Positions 1-5,649 are shown, counted from the first letter of the stretch. The stretch: DNA of 11,824 bases from Ruminococcus sp. CAG:382 (GCA_000433115.1 FR892126.1:1-11824), one strand, 5' to 3'. Program-made: numbers and translations. Notes: generated by a model not told the origin, from the letters alone.

Positions 1-831
1 AGTGCCAACCGGATTCACGGGCTGGAAAATCAGATCGCCATGACGGCAGATACGAGAAATACCATCATCAGAGCCAACCGCCATGCAAAAACGGTGCTGG
101 ACATCTTCCACGATATCCTGACGAAAGAAAAGCTAGACAAGCGTGACATCGGGCTGATTGTTGACCGCATTATCGTATACGAAAACCGCATCGAAATCAA
201 GCTGCGTGGTGATGTGGACGCACTCCTGCGGTGCGACGATGAAGCGCAAACGGAGGAAATCGCAAATTTTAACGGGGACACGGAGAATATCGAAAGAACC
301 GCAGAAAAATACAATTCTGTGGTGGTTCAGTCAGCAAAAAACCAAGCTGATAAGGTTTTTCGTGTCAATGTTATCGGTGGCGGCGAGCCGCTGGAGATAT
401 ACACCGAGAAAGACGGAGAAATAATTTTCAAAAAATATTCGCCGATCGGAGACATTTCCGCAGCATCGGCACAGTGCGCGGAAGCGATAAGCAAAAGCGG
501 AGGATATCCGATTGCCATCTGTGACAAAGACAGCATCATCGCAGTAGCGGGCACACCGTCACGTAAAGAATACCTCGAAAAGCCGGTTTCGCTGTCTCTT
601 TCGTCACTCATGGCGAGGCGACGTGAATACTCGGCGGCAAACGTCAAAACGGCAATCGAACTGACTGACGGCGGCGACGGAAGAATTTCGTGCTTTTCAC
701 CGATAATAGCCGACGGTGACGTCGTGGGCGCAGTCATGTCACTCATGCAAAACGACGGCGTGCCGACCGAAACGGAGCAGAAGCTCGTTTCCGCCGGTGC
801 AATGTTTCTTGCAAAGCAAACGGAAATATAG
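1..831 (+). CDS. spoVT: Serine recombinase C-terminus fused in frame to SpoVT lacking its AbrB domain (5' end off window)
   Basis: One open frame runs from base 1 to the TAG at 829-831, giving 276 visible residues. Residues 1 to about 120 look like the C-terminal end of a large serine recombinase: a helical coiled stretch, then the VDRIIVYENRIEIKL strand pair typical of these site-specific integrases. From about residue 127 the sequence switches to SpoVT: GEPLEIYTEKDGEIIFKKYSPIGD matches the end of its AbrB-type swapped-hairpin domain (split here: GEPLEIYTEKDG then EIIFKKYSPIGD). The rest matches its GAF-like sensor domain (ICDKDSIIAVAG, SPIIADGDVVGAVM, ending FLAKQ). SpoVT is normally about 178 residues; its first 27 or so, with most of the DNA-binding half, are replaced. 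SpoVT is a forespore regulator of sigmaG-dependent genes. The arrangement fits an element integrated inside spoVT. Both homologies come from memory of the families; the in-frame join is read directly. An assembly error is an alternative. Confidence 0.85.
   Translation, partial: SANRIHGLENQIAMTADTRNTIIRANRHAKTVLDIFHDILTKEKLDKRDIGLIVDRIIVYENRIEIKLRGDVDALLRCDDEAQTEEIANFNGDTENIERTAEKYNSVVVQSAKNQADKVFRVNVIGGGEPLEIYTEKDGEIIFKKYSPIGDISAASAQCAEAISKSGGYPIAICDKDSIIAVAGTPSRKEYLEKPVSLSLSSLMARRREYSAANVKTAIELTDGGDGRISCFSPIIADGDVVGAVMSLMQNDGVPTETEQKLVSAGAMFLAKQTEI
370..387 (+). other. Probable element/chromosome junction (att site) within spoVT
   Basis: Recombinase-like sequence ends and SpoVT-like sequence begins across these bases, which encode VIGGGE. 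The SpoVT family normally has a basic-rich strand followed by REGDPLEI here, so the change of ancestry lies at or just before the GGC GGC GAG codons. A large serine recombinase whose gene ends exactly at the junction is the expected layout for an integrated element with its integrase at the edge. The true crossover dinucleotide cannot be fixed without the other end of the element or an empty site. Confidence 0.5.
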
Positions 832-996
832 TTTGAGTCCGCTAAACGGACCAACTCCCGTTCATTCTTTGAAGAAGTAATAAAATGAGAAAATGTGGAG
901 CGGCGCAAAGGCGGTATGTCTCTTGACAAACAACGCGTTATAAGCAATAATTCAATCAGTATATGCTTCGGAATACCTCCGAAAAGGACAAAATCA
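832..996 (+). other. Intergenic region after spoVT
   Basis: It holds a short hairpin (GTCCG 837-841 with CGGAC 847-851) but no following T-run, so it is a poor terminator. It also holds the promoter at 923-951 and the ribosome binding site at 982-988. No gene was recognised. Confidence 0.4.
923..951 (+). promoter_or_regulatory. SigmaA-type promoter of the broken secreted-protein gene
   Basis: A TTGACA -35 box (923-928) is followed by a 17-bp spacer and an AATAAT -10 box (946-951). The -35 is consensus and the -10 is one base from TATAAT. It lies 45 bp upstream of a start codon that has a Shine-Dalgarno sequence, so it probably drives the gene beginning at 997 and shows that spoVT is not its only source of transcription. 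Confidence 0.6.
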
Positions 997-1408
997 ATGA
1001 AAGCAAAGACACTTTGCCTCATGCTGTCGCTCCTGACCGCCGCATCCGTCTGTGTCGCGGCTCCGACATCGGTCGGTATATATGACATACAGCTCGTCAG
1101 GTTCGATAGAGCTGCCGATAATTGTTTTGCCGCTAGCCTCCGGCAAGTGCGGCAGTAACCTGAACCGGAGGCTTTATGACGACGGCAGGCTGACCGGTAC
1201 CGGCGCGAAGATTACGGTCTCGGCAGCTGATTACATCGCAATACGCATGCATATACTTACGCGCACTTCGCTCGGCACGACCGGCATATGGCTTTCATGA
1301 CCGATCGGCTGGGCAATTGCCGCAGTACTTTCGATAGCATTTTATATGACGGTGAAGTGGGGTCAGAATACGCTTAAGAAAAACGGCAGTCAGTGTTCCG
1401 AGGCATAA
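997..1408 (+). pseudogene. Broken gene for a small exported, membrane-anchored protein
   Basis: The ATG at 997 follows an AAAAGGA ribosome binding site (982-988, 8 bp spacing). It opens a signal-peptide-like stretch: MKAK, then a hydrophobic core LCLMLSLLTAASVCVAA. That frame stops at 1156-1158. A second frame, offset by one, carries a coherent sequence from about 1085 to a TGA at 1298-1300, with IELPIIVLPLASGKC and DGRLTGTGAKITVSA in it. The same frame then continues past the TGA into a transmembrane-like helix, GWAIAAVLSIAFYMTV, with a basic tail, ending at TAA 1406-1408. A promoter before it and a terminator after it make it likely that this was one gene, now with one frameshift (near 1085-1110) and one in-frame stop. 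The family is not recognised. The short 53-residue product of the first frame could still be made. Confidence 0.42.
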
Positions 1409-1416
1409 AATATAAA

Positions 1417-1457
1417 ACGGCAGAATCGAGCCGAAAGGACGAGTCTGCCGTAATTTT
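1417..1457 (+). terminator. Rho-independent terminator after the broken gene
   Basis: The arms ACGGCAGA (1417-1424) and TCTGCCGT (1444-1451) pair perfectly around a 19-nt loop, and are followed by TAATTTTT-like sequence. It lies 9 bp after the last stop codon of the broken gene and closes that unit. Confidence 0.65.
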
Positions 1458-1463
1458 TCAAAG

Positions 1464-1516
1464 TAAAAAAGACACACGCTCGGAAAGGGAAAACCCGAGC
1501 GTGCGTCCTTTTGGTT
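1464..1516 (-). terminator. Bidirectional terminator, best fitted to the minus-strand riboswitch transcript
   Basis: A 13-bp stem is formed by 1471-1483 and 1495-1507. Read on the minus strand it is fully paired with one G-U pair and is followed by a run of six T (1465-1470), a classic terminator. On the plus strand the same pair becomes an A-C mismatch, and a T-rich stretch follows at 1508-1516, so it may also back up the plus-strand terminator at 1417-1457. It sets the expected 3' end of the transcript starting near 1909. Confidence 0.7.
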
Positions 1517-1525
1517 TTTTCGGAA

Positions 1526-1570
1526 TCATTTTTTTATGAGAGCAACACCGCGAAAAAGCGCACGCGACAT
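1526..1570 (-). CDS. Possible 14-residue small ORF in the riboswitch transcript
   Basis: An ATG (1568-1570, read on the minus strand) stands 8 nt after GGAGGG (1579-1584), a strong Shine-Dalgarno sequence. It encodes MSRALFRGVALIKK and a TGA, just before the terminal hairpin. A longer frame in the same register opens at a GTG at 1792, but it has no ribosome binding site, begins inside the riboswitch expression platform and resembles no known protein. The short peptide is basic and amphipathic. It may be translated, or the Shine-Dalgarno match may be chance; function unknown. Confidence 0.25.
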   Translation of the reverse strand: MSRALFRGVALIKK

Positions 1571-1719
1571 TACACTCACCCTCCACAGTCTGATTCCCGA
1601 CCCGTACAGAGCATACGAATCGCAATACATCCAAGAGACGATATGCCTTGCGCTGAGAAGCCGGAACTGCGGCACCACAACACCCCTATCGACATACCGA
1701 CAAGCCGTTGGTAACATTG

Positions 1720-1750
1720 CCAAACAATCATAAACCCCATGATTATTTGG
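1720..1750 (-). other. Strong 12-bp RNA hairpin in the riboswitch transcript
   Basis: The arms CCAAACAATCAT (1720-1731) and ATGATTATTTGG (1739-1750) are complementary over all 12 positions (one G-U on the minus-strand RNA) around a 7-nt loop. No T-run follows on either strand, so it is not an ordinary terminator. It sits just downstream of the riboswitch expression platform, and only transcripts that read through would contain it. Confidence 0.55.
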
Positions 1751-1769
1751 AAACAGCACCAAAACACAT

Positions 1770-1832
1770 AAAAGAAACAAAAAGCCGCTCACAATGCGCT
1801 ACTGGCGAAAGCAGGAACGAAATTGCAACCGG
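1770..1832 (-). terminator. Candidate switching terminator of the c-di-GMP riboswitch
   Basis: On the minus strand CCGGTTGCAAT (1822-1832) can pair with ATTGTGAGCGG (1785-1795) at 10 of 11 positions, two of them G-U, and the second arm runs into a T-rich tract (CTTTTTGTTTCTTTT, about 1770-1784). The first arm includes the 3' strand of the aptamer's closing helix, so aptamer and terminator would exclude each other. That geometry predicts that ligand binding prevents termination and turns expression on. This comes from hand pairing, without energy calculation. Confidence 0.5.
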
Positions 1833-1896
1833 ACTGGCTTCATCGTATTGAAGTCTCAAGGCTTTGCGTCGCCGCCTCACGACGGTTTTGCCGAAT
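1825..1896 (-). promoter_or_regulatory. Cyclic-di-GMP-I riboswitch (GEMM) aptamer
   Basis: On the minus strand the order of conserved GEMM elements is present: CGGCAAAACC, a 5-bp stem capped by a GUGA (GNRA) tetraloop, then GACGCAAAGCC, then a second hairpin (CTTCA/TGAAG), and finally the closing strand CCAGTCCGGTTGC. ACGCAAAGC with a GNRA-capped stem before it is the hallmark of the class I c-di-GMP aptamer, which senses the bacterial second messenger controlling motility, adhesion and biofilm. It begins about 12 nt after the expected transcription start of a consensus promoter. The assignment rests on motif order and pairing; a covariance-model search would settle it. Confidence 0.85.
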
Positions 1897-1915
1897 GTTT
1901 CTTGTTTACGCTTGT

Positions 1916-1944
1916 ATTGTACCACAAATGCCGTCCGTTGTCAA
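1916..1944 (-). promoter_or_regulatory. Consensus sigmaA promoter of the riboswitch transcript
   Basis: Read on the minus strand, TTGACA (1939-1944), a 17-bp spacer and TACAAT (1916-1921) form a near-perfect vegetative promoter. It predicts a start near 1908-1910 and a transcript of about 445 nt to the terminator at 1464-1507 when the switch is open. Confidence 0.8.
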
Positions 1945-2003
1945 GCTTTTTTCGGAAAATATTGTCCGACGCAAATAATCACGCCCGGACGCCGCCATTG
2001 ATT

Positions 2004-2031
2004 CACATTCCGCACGCTCCGGCATAGACTA
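2004..2031 (+). promoter_or_regulatory. Possible sigmaK-type (mother-cell) promoter for the cysteine-rich gene
   Basis: CAC (2004-2006), a 16-bp gap, then CATAGACTA (2023-2031) matches the late mother-cell sigmaK pattern (mAC, 16-17 bp, CATAnnnTA). It lies 49 bp before the gene at 2081, and no good sigmaA promoter is visible there. The motif is short and could occur by chance, but the gene's coat-like composition agrees with it. Confidence 0.45.
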
Positions 2032-2034
2032 TTA

Positions 2035-2054
2035 CAAAGAAGAATGCTTCTTTG
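2035..2054 (+). repeat. Perfect 8-bp inverted repeat in the 5' leader of the cysteine-rich gene
   Basis: CAAAGAAG (2035-2042) and CTTCTTTG (2047-2054) are perfect complements around a 4-bp loop, beginning 4 bp after the sigmaK-like -10 box. It could be an RNA-stabilising 5' hairpin or a protein-binding operator just downstream of the transcription start. Confidence 0.5.
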
Positions 2055-2080
2055 AATATCAATCCCGAAGGAGAATTATT

Positions 2081-2881
2081 ATGGTTGAAAGAAATCAGCC
2101 TATGCACAGCCCCTGCGGCAAGCCGAATGACCCCGGCTGCTGCGTGAGCGTGAATAAAATCTTTGATTCCGCCCGCGACAAGGACTGTTTGGAGGATCTG
2201 AGGGTACATCTCTGCGACTGCTCGCAGGAGATTCTCGACCGCGCCGGTGCGGTACGGTGTAAGAATGTCGAAATCGTCGACACCAACATAAGCCTTGAAC
2301 CGGTACCCTTCAACAGAGGCTTCTATCAGGTCAACGTCAGGTATTATTTCTGCGTGACGCTTGAATGCTGCCTCTGCAACGGCAAATCACAGGAAATCCG
2401 CGGACTTGCGGCGTTTGACAAGAAAATCATACTCTTCGGCTCGGAAAAGAACGTCAGCGTTTTCACCTCCGACCCCGAAAACAACAGCTTCTGCCCTCAG
2501 CCCAAGGAAATCAGCTGCAAGGTGGAGCCCACTCTTCCCACAGTTGTCGTCGAAGCCGCTCAGCCGATATGCCTCGACATCAAGCTCATTGAGCGCTGCC
2601 GCCCGTTCGGAAGTTGCTGCCTGAATGTCGAATCGATTCCCGACAATGTCCGTCAGGGCTTTGAAGGAAATTTTGTTGACAACATCGGCGTCAAGAACTG
2701 CTATATCACAGTCGGCATGTTCTCGATGATACGCATTGAAAGGCCCGTTCAGATCATGCTTCCGAGCTGCAACTACTGCATCCCCGAAAAGGAAAGCACA
2801 CCCTGCGGCAACGCAGACCCCTGCTCCACCTTCGGCAAGATGACTTTCCCCACCTCGGAATTCTTCCCGTACAGCGAATGA
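2081..2881 (+). CDS. Cysteine-rich clostridial protein of unknown function, possible spore-coat component
   Basis: The ATG follows AAGGAG (2068-2073) by 7 bp, so the start is secure; the product has 266 residues. It contains 22 cysteines (about 8 percent), many as CC or CxC (near residues 20, 46-48, 95-98 and 178), with more CxxC-like spacing near the C-terminus. The central part (KIFDSARDKDCLEDLRV, then VEIVDTNISLEPVPFNRGFYQV, then FDKKIILFGSEKNVSVF) resembles a conserved clostridial family I remember only as hypothetical. There is no signal peptide or membrane segment. The cysteine content, the sigmaK-like promoter and the neighbouring spoVT suggest a cross-linked spore-coat or other intracellular structural protein; this is inference. 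It is a single-gene unit ending at the terminator at 2895-2930. Metal binding is an alternative role. Confidence 0.85.
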   Translation: MVERNQPMHSPCGKPNDPGCCVSVNKIFDSARDKDCLEDLRVHLCDCSQEILDRAGAVRCKNVEIVDTNISLEPVPFNRGFYQVNVRYYFCVTLECCLCNGKSQEIRGLAAFDKKIILFGSEKNVSVFTSDPENNSFCPQPKEISCKVEPTLPTVVVEAAQPICLDIKLIERCRPFGSCCLNVESIPDNVRQGFEGNFVDNIGVKNCYITVGMFSMIRIERPVQIMLPSCNYCIPEKESTPCGNADPCSTFGKMTFPTSEFFPYSE

Positions 2882-2894
2882 GAAAAAAACAGGC

Positions 2895-2930
2895 GCCGCA
2901 GACCCGAAACGGTCTGCGGCACTCTTTTTT
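2895..2930. terminator. Bidirectional terminator between convergent genes
   Basis: GCCGCAGACC (2895-2904) and GGTCTGCGGC (2911-2920) form a perfect 10-bp stem with a 6-nt loop. Plus-strand reading gives a T-run at 2924-2930, and minus-strand reading gives a T-run from the A-run at 2883-2888. It serves both the cysteine-rich gene and the sugar-isomerase operon; its T-tract overlaps the last codons of the latter. Confidence 0.85.
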
Positions 2931-3606
2931 ATGCTTCGGGATATTCGTTGCAGAGAAGATACAGCGGAGGTTCATCCTCTTCGATCTTCGGAAAACGTCC
3001 CATATCCTCATAGAAACGGTTGTCGGTGTTGTCATCGTTGACCATCGACACCTCGCCGATAAGCACCTTTCCGTTTCCCTTTTCAGCCCAGAAGGCATGA
3101 TACTGATACGGCGGAAGAGTTATCGACTCGCCGGGCATAAGGCGAATCTTTGTGCCTGCGGGAACGGTGCGGACGTGACCGTCGGTCGTCACGGTAACAG
3201 GCGTATCGGCAAGTCCGTCATCGTCACCGCGGTTATATACCTCAACGACAAGCACACCGCCTCCGCGGTTTATGATATCCTCCATTTTGCTGTAATGATA
3301 ATGCATGGGAGAATACTGGTCCTCATCGGAGATCAGCAGCTTTTCGGCGTATGTTTTTTTGCAGTCCGGATCGCCCAGCTTGCCGTTTCTTATCGTGAAA
3401 AGGAAAAGTCCGATCTTTTCAAAATCGCCCTTACCGTAGTCGGTGATATCCCAGCCCAGCATATGGTCACGTATTTCGTCGTATTCATGTCCCTTTCCCT
3501 TCCATTCGTCGGGAGTGAACCACGCAAACGGCGGCAGACTGAAATTCTGCGATTTGATAAACTCGATGTTTTCTTTGAGAATTCCGTTTATTTCAGAGCG
3601 CTTCAT
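2929..3606 (-). CDS. D-lyxose/D-mannose ketol-isomerase family protein
   Basis: This 225-residue cupin matches the D-lyxose isomerase family (EC 5.3.1.15, related to Bacillus YdaE), which interconverts D-lyxose with D-xylulose and often D-mannose with D-fructose. The metal site is visible: His102 and His104 with Glu109 in SPMHYHYSKMED, and His170 in PPYQYHAFWAE; these fit the Mn2+ ligands of the family. The conserved N-terminal part (FSLPPFAWFTPDEW) is present, and the length is normal for the family. The start has GGAG at 3616-3619, 9 bp upstream. It is the last gene of a three-gene operon, 14 bp after the isomerase/epimerase gene. The enzyme family is clear; the real substrate is not, because these enzymes are promiscuous. 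Confidence 0.88.
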   Translation of the reverse strand: MKRSEINGILKENIEFIKSQNFSLPPFAWFTPDEWKGKGHEYDEIRDHMLGWDITDYGKGDFEKIGLFLFTIRNGKLGDPDCKKTYAEKLLISDEDQYSPMHYHYSKMEDIINRGGGVLVVEVYNRGDDDGLADTPVTVTTDGHVRTVPAGTKIRLMPGESITLPPYQYHAFWAEKGNGKVLIGEVSMVNDDNTDNRFYEDMGRFPKIEEDEPPLYLLCNEYPEA

Positions 3607-3620
3607 AAAAAACCGCTCCG

Positions 3621-4445
3621 TTATTTGTTTATTGTTTTGAGATAATCAACAGCCTTTTTGATGCAGTCAAGGGAATCCCAGCCGAGGCACGTTCTGTCCT
3701 GCTCGACAACAAGCCATTCGCTGCCCGCCTTCTTTGCGGCTTCGAGTATGGACGGGAAGTCCTGAATTCCGTATCCTGCCGGGCGGAAAGCGAAATCGCC
3801 CTCGTCAGCCTGACGCTCAGTGGGCTTTATGCCGATAAGCTCGTAAAGTCCTTCCTTTGCGTTGCGGTTCTTCATCACAAAGTCCTTGATATGGACAACG
3901 GGCGCGCGTCCGGTGTATTTGACAAGGTATGCAGCGGGGTCTTCGCCTGCGACATTCACCCAGCAGGTATCCTGCTCGGTTTTGAGAAGGTCGGCGGGAA
4001 CGCTGTCGAAAATGATATCATAACCGTATTTGTCACCGATTTTGACAAATTCGAAGTCGTGATTATGGTACATCATCTGAATACCGTATTCTTTCGACTT
4101 TTCAGCCATCTTTCTGATATCGGCAAGCGTTTCTTCAAAACGCTCGTGACCGGGACGGCGGTCTGTATCGAGGTAGGGGACGGCAATATACCTGCATCCG
4201 AGAGTCTTGTAATCCGAGAAGCATTTGTCCGGGTCGGCAAGCATCTCGTCAAGAGCTACGTGAGCCGAAACGGCGACAAGTCCCAGCTCGTCGAGCCACC
4301 CCTTTACCGTCTTTGCGTCAATGCCGTAAAGTCCGGCAAATTCAACGCCGTCGTAGCCGAATTCCTTGATTTTTGCAAGAGTTGCGCGGAAATCCTTTTC
4401 CGCGTGGTCACGCACTGAATAAACCTGAACACCAATAGGAAACAT
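3621..4445 (-). CDS. Sugar phosphate isomerase/epimerase (xylose-isomerase-like TIM barrel)
   Basis: The 274-residue protein has the hallmarks of the AP-endonuclease-2/xylose isomerase-like TIM-barrel family (COG1082). It starts GVQVYSVRDHAEKDF, continues with FGYDGVEFAGLYG and carries the signature MMYHNHDFEF (residues 124-133). Likely divalent-metal ligands are at Asp159, His185 (VVHIKDF) and Glu248 (LVVEQD). There is no signal peptide, so it acts in the cytoplasm. The ATG follows GGAGG (4454-4458) by 8 bp. It sits between the phosphoesterase (25 bp upstream) and the lyxose isomerase (14 bp downstream), so all three are probably cotranscribed. Members of the family isomerise, epimerise or dehydrate many sugars and inositols; the substrate cannot be read from the sequence. 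It probably works on the same sugar as its neighbours. Confidence 0.88.
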   Translation of the reverse strand: MFPIGVQVYSVRDHAEKDFRATLAKIKEFGYDGVEFAGLYGIDAKTVKGWLDELGLVAVSAHVALDEMLADPDKCFSDYKTLGCRYIAVPYLDTDRRPGHERFEETLADIRKMAEKSKEYGIQMMYHNHDFEFVKIGDKYGYDIIFDSVPADLLKTEQDTCWVNVAGEDPAAYLVKYTGRAPVVHIKDFVMKNRNAKEGLYELIGIKPTERQADEGDFAFRPAGYGIQDFPSILEAAKKAGSEWLVVEQDRTCLGWDSLDCIKKAVDYLKTINK

Positions 4446-4470
4446 AATAAATTCCTCCGTTTATAGTAAG

Positions 4471-5559
4471 TTATTTTGTTTTTATGAAATCATAGCGGTA
4501 TTTATCCCGCTCGTTTGCATTGATATCCGTGAAAACCGATGTGAAGCCGGAGCGGCTGAGTACAATCGCCTGTCCCCACAGGTTGTCGCCCGTCGGTTGC
4601 GAGCCGAATATCACGGGATAGCTGTGAAGTATATTGCTCTCTTCCGAAAAAGGCTTCAGTATATGTGTTTCGTGGATATGACCGCAGAGCATGAACTGCA
4701 CCTTTATTCTCTCAAGCTCGGCGTTCCATTCGGTATATACATCGTTTTCAATGCTGAAGATCTCGTTTTTCTCCCTGTCCGGAAGCATGGGGCAGATATG
4801 CGAAACGGCAAAAGTGATTTTATCGGGCGTCGGCTCCAGCTTTTTCAGGAAACGTGTCTCTTCCCTGCGATACGGCTCAAAGGCGTTGACGCCGCCGTAT
4901 TCGACCTGAGCATCATATTTGTCCTCACCGCAATCAAGAATGACTCCCGCCAGTATGCCGACGGAAAAGCGATAGTAATTGCGGTTTTTGTTGTCGGGAT
5001 AAAATTCGTTGCAACGTTCCGCCTGCTCGCCGCGCGTATCATGATTGCCCCGGCTGAAAAGGACGGGAATCCCGCCGTGAGTGATCTCACCCGAAAGCGC
5101 AAACAGGCTCTCATAATCGCCGACACTGCCGACCTCGGTGATATCGCCGTTCAGGATCAGCAGGTCAAGATCATCTCCGAAATACGATGCGCAGCTTTTT
5201 GCGAGGTCGGTTCTGCCGTGCACATCGGCGAGATGATATATATTGATGCCGTCAGTCTTTTCGAGCGGTCTGAAATCAAAGTCCGCCGAAGCCGGCTCAT
5301 CAAGCTCGGAATAATAGCTTTTCCGCGCAATCAGGCGGCGGAACCTGACAGTATACTTCTTCTTTTCATCAAGAAGCCTCTGCGGTATCTCTATTTTGAA
5401 AAAGTTCTTATTTGTCGCAAGAACACCGCTGTTGTCCTCGTAAAAAACAGTGCCGTCGACAAGCACGGTCGCAAGCCCGTTTTCACGTGTGAAAAACGAG
5501 ATTACGTATCTGTCCTCAACGACAAATACCGACGGTTCGCAAAGCAAAAAATCTTCCAT
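4471..5559 (-). CDS. Calcineurin-like metallophosphoesterase
   Basis: Counting from the ATG at 5559, all five metallophosphoesterase motifs are present: LADVHG (Asp112, His114), NGDITE (Asp139), RGNHDTRG (Asn172, His173), SHIC (His254) and GHIHETH (His294, His296). These residues hold the two metal ions of the phosphatase/phosphodiesterase fold. About 100 residues before motif I form a beta-rich domain with no motif I recognise. A TTG four codons earlier (5571) is in frame, but GAGG (5566-5569) is correctly spaced before the ATG, which is preferred and gives 362 residues. There is no signal sequence. It is the first gene of the operon and has its own promoter. In this setting it may remove phosphate from a sugar phosphate or cleave a glycerophosphodiester-type substrate; that is inference. 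Confidence 0.88.
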   Translation of the reverse strand: MEDFLLCEPSVFVVEDRYVISFFTRENGLATVLVDGTVFYEDNSGVLATNKNFFKIEIPQRLLDEKKKYTVRFRRLIARKSYYSELDEPASADFDFRPLEKTDGINIYHLADVHGRTDLAKSCASYFGDDLDLLILNGDITEVGSVGDYESLFALSGEITHGGIPVLFSRGNHDTRGEQAERCNEFYPDNKNRNYYRFSVGILAGVILDCGEDKYDAQVEYGGVNAFEPYRREETRFLKKLEPTPDKITFAVSHICPMLPDREKNEIFSIENDVYTEWNAELERIKVQFMLCGHIHETHILKPFSEESNILHSYPVIFGSQPTGDNLWGQAIVLSRSGFTSVFTDINANERDKYRYDFIKTK

Positions 5560-5598
5560 ATCGTACCTCAAGGGTCGTTGTTTTATCGCTACACCTGC

Positions 5599-5627
5599 AT
5601 TTTAACACTTATTATCGCGGTTGTCAA
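5599..5627 (-). promoter_or_regulatory. SigmaA promoter of the phosphoesterase-isomerase operon
   Basis: On the minus strand TTGACA (5622-5627), 17 bp, then TAAAAT (5599-5604) form a strong vegetative promoter about 40 bp upstream of the phosphoesterase ATG. It points away from the promoter of the 662-residue protein, with about 20 bp between the two -35 boxes. Confidence 0.75.
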
Positions 5628-5649
5628 CATCAAACGAAAAAATACGGGC

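Noticed and set aside
1536..1733. 65-codon plus-strand frame
   Set aside because: It lies antisense to the riboswitch transcript and covers its hairpins. There is no ribosome binding site or promoter, and it begins right after a terminator.
1526..1792. 88-codon minus-strand frame beginning with a hydrophobic run
   Set aside because: It starts at a GTG inside the riboswitch terminator arm and has no ribosome binding site. Its hydrophobic start is simply the translated T-rich terminator tract. Composition and sequence resemble no protein family.
1743..1925. 60-codon minus-strand frame over the riboswitch
   Set aside because: It is the translation of the aptamer itself, starting inside the -10 region; structured RNA explains the sequence better.
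5560..5571. TTG start four codons upstream for the metallophosphoesterase
   Set aside because: The GAGG Shine-Dalgarno sequence lies within this extension and is correctly spaced for the ATG at 5559.
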